Source: Candidatus Woesebacteria bacterium
GTDB lineage: Bacteria > Patescibacteriota > Microgenomatia > UBA1406 > GWC2-37-13
Assembly (NCBI GenBank): GCA_017993865.1
Contig: JAGOLU010000010.1
Location: 1 to 15,387 of the forward strand
Direction of reading: 5' to 3'
DNA: 15,387 nt
Under the pieces are notes generated by a model that did not search any database, was not told where the DNA came from, and was given only the letters and a program-made list of their open reading frames with translations. Within the stretch, counting starts at the first letter, position 1. Each line of letters starts with the position of its first letter. The position numbers and the translations under genes are program-made. Shown here in pieces: positions 13,281-15,387 of the stretch.

Positions 13281-13526
13281 TTATTCTTTGATCGGGTTGA
13301 GGTATATCGCGACAACGCTCCTACACCTACTGGGGTTGCAGTCGCCTGTCCAATTGTAAATAACTCCATAGCGCAAACGACGACCTCCGTTCGCTCTGAC
13401 AAATGCTTCCTGTCCAACTCTTTCCACAACCTCAGGATGTTTTCTCAAACAAACTCCATCTCTACTGAGGAAACTTCCTCGGCGTGTACAAAGCAAAGAG
13501 CAATACGCGGAATTACCTTCAGTCAT
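13281..13526 (-). CDS. small cysteine-rich protein, family member 6
   Basis: An 81-residue protein of unknown family with cysteines at 9, 13, 26, 63 and 68. AYCSLLCTRRG (7-17) is followed by DGVCLRKHPEVVERV (23-37), a charged middle with RANGGRRLRYG (44-54), and the end GDCNPSRCRSVVAIY (61-75). It resembles the 5802 gene in having [G]-x-C-x-R before a helix and a terminal C-x(4-5)-C followed by V-x-x-Y. ATG at 13526 is the first standard start; the frame is open back to 13571 without another ATG. It has no strong promoter of its own that I can see, though TACAAT occurs at 13557-13552. It is divergent from radA and upstream of the 13216 gene. Confidence 0.6.
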   Translation of the reverse strand: MTEGNSAYCSLLCTRRGSFLSRDGVCLRKHPEVVERVGQEAFVRANGGRRLRYGVIYNWTGDCNPSRCRSVVAIYLNPIKE

Positions 13527-13602
13527 ATATTCAAAAATAACAATTCTCGCTATTGTAAGACTCTTTATTCGTTAACACAAGGCGAATGTTGCTGACTCCT
13601 TC

Positions 13603-13631
13603 TTGATAATCACGCGCCCATCCCTGATAAT
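13603..13631 (+). promoter_or_regulatory. radA promoter, leaderless spacing
   Basis: TTGATA (13603-13608), a 17-bp spacer and GATAAT (13626-13631) end 6 bases before the radA ATG at 13638. No Shine-Dalgarno sequence is present. Confidence 0.6.
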
Positions 13632-13637
13632 GCACTC

Positions 13638-14942
13638 ATGTCATTTTTCATCTGTTCAAACTGCGGATATGGGTCAGCCACGTTCATTGGCAAATGCCCA
13701 GACTGCAATGAGTGGAACACACTCAAACAAGCACGTGGCATGGACGAAAAATCCAAACGGAAGTCAGACAAAACCTCTGCATTTGCTACGGCAAACTTTG
13801 CTGACATCAGCGTAAACACAAAAACAAAAGAACGGCTCCCCACACATATCCACGAGTTTGACCGTGTCATTGGCGCAGGGTTTGTGCCTGGGCAGGTGGC
13901 GCTTCTTACCGGTGAGCCAGGTATCGGGAAATCCACACTGTTGCTTCAAGCTCTTCAAAAAGTGCGAGCACTCTATATCTCGGGAGAAGAATCTGCAAGT
14001 CAGATCAAGCATCGTGCCGAAAGGCTCAAGGTCAACCTCGACACTTGCACATTCTCCGATACTCTCCAAATCGAGGGAATTATCGCGGGTATCGAAGCAA
14101 TGGACGTCAAACCTGAAATTGTCGTCATCGACTCAATTCAGATGCTATATTCCAAAATCCAAGAAGGAACACCTGGGTCTGTCTCGCAACTGCGAGAGTG
14201 CGCATTGCAATTGGTTCGCTTGGCAAAAGAGAAGCATATTGCCATGATACTCATTGGGCATGTGACAAAAGACGGCGATGTTGCGGGGCCTAAGATTGTG
14301 GAGCATATGGTAGATACTGTGTTGTCATTCGAAGGTGAGAAGATATCTCATTTTCGGATATTACGTGCCAACAAAAATAGGTTTGGTTCAACCGATGAGA
14401 TCGGGATTTTTGAAATGACAAGCACCGGGCTTGCGGAGGTAAATAACCCTTTGGCATTTGTCAGCCAAGGCGATGGAAATGAAATGAACGTCCCGGGCAG
14501 GTCAATCGCCGGCGTAATGGAAGGGAAGCGCCCGCTCTTTTTTGAGGTACAGTCGCTTGCGTCAAAAACAACGCTCCCTATGCCCCGCCGTGTTGTAAAT
14601 GGGATTGACTACAATAGAGTGCTGCTTATTCTCGCCGTGATTAAGCGCCACATGGGGATTCATCTCGAAGCCTATGATGTGTACGTGAATGTCGCGGGTG
14701 GCGTAGATATCAAATCTCCGGCAGCTGATCTTGCAGTCATTGCTTCAATTATTTCCTCAGTCAAGGATGTTGCGCTGCCTGTAGATTCAGTGTTTATTGG
14801 GGAGGTGGGTTTGTTGGGGGAGGTTCGCAAAGTGGCAGGCCTCGATAAAGTGAGCGCAGAAGCAAAACGGATAGGGCTCTCAAAACAGTTTACTCCCGCG
14901 ACCACCCGAAACTGCAAAGGGTTGCTCTCGATTTTTAAGTAA
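13638..14942 (+). CDS. radA: DNA repair protein RadA (Sms), branch-migration helicase
   Basis: RadA is a RecA-like ATPase that helps process recombination intermediates. The 434-residue protein has all three parts. An N-terminal four-cysteine zinc finger (C6-x2-C9 and C20-x2-C23) comes first. The RecA-like core follows, with Walker A GEPGIGKST (92-100), YISGEES (113-119), Walker B IVVIDS (161-166) and the RadA-specific KNRFG (246-250). A C-terminal Lon-protease-like domain (about 270-434) contains GVDIKSPAADLAV and VFIGEVGLLGEVR. It is slightly shorter than the roughly 455 residues of many relatives, mainly at the C-terminus. The start is fixed by the zinc finger at residue 6 and the promoter just upstream. 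It converges with efp, 7 bases apart. Confidence 0.95.
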   Translation: MSFFICSNCGYGSATFIGKCPDCNEWNTLKQARGMDEKSKRKSDKTSAFATANFADISVNTKTKERLPTHIHEFDRVIGAGFVPGQVALLTGEPGIGKSTLLLQALQKVRALYISGEESASQIKHRAERLKVNLDTCTFSDTLQIEGIIAGIEAMDVKPEIVVIDSIQMLYSKIQEGTPGSVSQLRECALQLVRLAKEKHIAMILIGHVTKDGDVAGPKIVEHMVDTVLSFEGEKISHFRILRANKNRFGSTDEIGIFEMTSTGLAEVNNPLAFVSQGDGNEMNVPGRSIAGVMEGKRPLFFEVQSLASKTTLPMPRRVVNGIDYNRVLLILAVIKRHMGIHLEAYDVYVNVAGGVDIKSPAADLAVIASIISSVKDVALPVDSVFIGEVGLLGEVRKVAGLDKVSAEAKRIGLSKQFTPATTRNCKGLLSIFK

Positions 14943-14949
14943 CAAGTGT

Positions 14950-15387
14950 TTACTTCTGTTCTGAGGTTCTCCCAACGTATTCCCCTGATTCTGGATTAAT
15001 GGTCACGGTCTCTCCTGCTTTTACAAAGAGCGGAACCATAACCGTTGCTCCTGTTTCGGTGACAGCAGATTTACGCGCGTTTGACACCGTATCGCCTTTC
15101 ACTGCGTTTTCTGTTTCAACAATTTTCAAGTGTACCGAAAGTGGCGCACGAACTGAAAGTGCTTTATCTTCGTGCATATAGACAAAAAGTTTGTCACCTT
15201 CTTTGAGATATTGCACAAATCCTTCGGCCATTGCAAGCGGGATAGAAACCTGATCGTATGTCTGTTCATTCATAAAATACATCGCATCAGCATCTTTGTA
15301 CATATATTGCATCTCGATACTATTCACCTCTACTGTCTCCACAGACTCGTTCGATTTGAAGGCGTAATCAACTGTTTTGAGTGTCTG
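14950..15387 (-). CDS. efp: elongation factor P, C-terminal part (5' end outside the window)
   Basis: EF-P binds stalled ribosomes and helps form peptide bonds at polyproline stretches. The frame is open from the window edge (15387) to the TAA at 14950, giving 145 residues of a protein normally near 185. It starts inside the N-terminal domain (TVDYAFKSNESVETVEVN) and continues with IEMQYMYKDADAMYFMN, then domains II and III (GFVQYLKEGDKLFVYMHEDKA, TGATVMVPLFVKAGETVTIN, SGEYVGR). Any GTG start at 15342 is internal and should be ignored. The modified-residue loop lies outside the window. The SH3b protein's PPSPTPTP run and the APP and PP sites in neighbouring proteins are the sort of sequence EF-P serves. 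Confidence 0.95.
   Translation of the reverse strand, partial: QTLKTVDYAFKSNESVETVEVNSIEMQYMYKDADAMYFMNEQTYDQVSIPLAMAEGFVQYLKEGDKLFVYMHEDKALSVRAPLSVHLKIVETENAVKGDTVSNARKSAVTETGATVMVPLFVKAGETVTINPESGEYVGRTSEQK

Noticed and set aside
13247..13429. Minus-strand 60-residue ORF in the second cysteine-rich gap
   Set aside because: It is a different frame overlapping the 13281 gene, which has the family cysteine layout, and it also runs across the GA-box.
13215..13595. Plus-strand 126-residue ORF across the second gap
   Set aside because: It is antisense to the 13281 gene and begins inside the 13216 promoter region. Its codon pattern looks like a shadow and it has no promoter.
1..15387. tRNA genes, rRNA genes, insertion sequences, phage genes, riboswitches
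   Set aside because: I looked for cloverleaf-like, transposase-like, terminal-inverted-repeat and structured leader signals and saw none I could support. No intrinsic terminator with a stem and a U-run was convincing either.

Overview
The window (about 15.4 kb, roughly 45% GC by eye) looks like chromosomal DNA of a small-genome bacterium of the Candidate Phyla Radiation (Patescibacteria, probably Parcubacteria or Microgenomates). The lineage is an inference. It rests on the compact housekeeping genes, the divergent GT4 phosphosugar transferase with an NIINWSKGIDG motif, the PEGA/SH3 anchored protein, the GT2-GtrA fusion, and a near-complete lack of Shine-Dalgarno sequences. TGA is used as a normal stop, so the recoded Gracilibacteria/Absconditabacteria code does not apply.

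Layout. 1-87: C-terminal tail of an unrecognised protein. 171-1830: glyA and a small membrane protein. 1888-4885: a polyprenyl-phosphate sugar-1-phosphate transferase, then rfbB and rfbD of dTDP-rhamnose synthesis. 4878-6074: three small minus-strand genes for cysteine-rich proteins. 6208-9668: ugd, a UDP-xylose-synthase type decarboxylase and a GT2-GtrA glycosyltransferase. 9743-10081: another small cysteine-rich gene. 10097-11044 (minus): an anchored PEGA/SH3 envelope protein. 11119-12948: argS. 12956-13526 (minus): two more cysteine-rich genes. 13638-14942: radA. 14950-15387 (minus): the C-terminal part of elongation factor P.

The conserved genes fall into cell-surface glycan supply (lipid-linked sugar start, dTDP-rhamnose, UDP-glucuronate to UDP-xylose, polyprenyl-phosphate glycosyl transfer) and housekeeping (glyA, argS, radA, efp). 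rfbA and rfbC are not in the window.

The most interesting signal is the set of six short cysteine-rich genes filling three gaps between conserved genes. Several share a loose pattern (C, then [G/E/L/V]-C-x(1-3)-[R/K], then a later cysteine pair). Four have upstream regions containing a (GA)n or (CT)n tract, in three cases preceded by GCTTGA. In three of those the tract fills a 17-bp spacer between recognisable -35 and -10 boxes. The two-gene arrangement at 6074-5356 is echoed at 13526-12956. This suggests an amplified, lineage-specific family of unknown function. A second theme is that many -10 boxes end only 5-9 bases before the start codon, implying widespread leaderless transcription.
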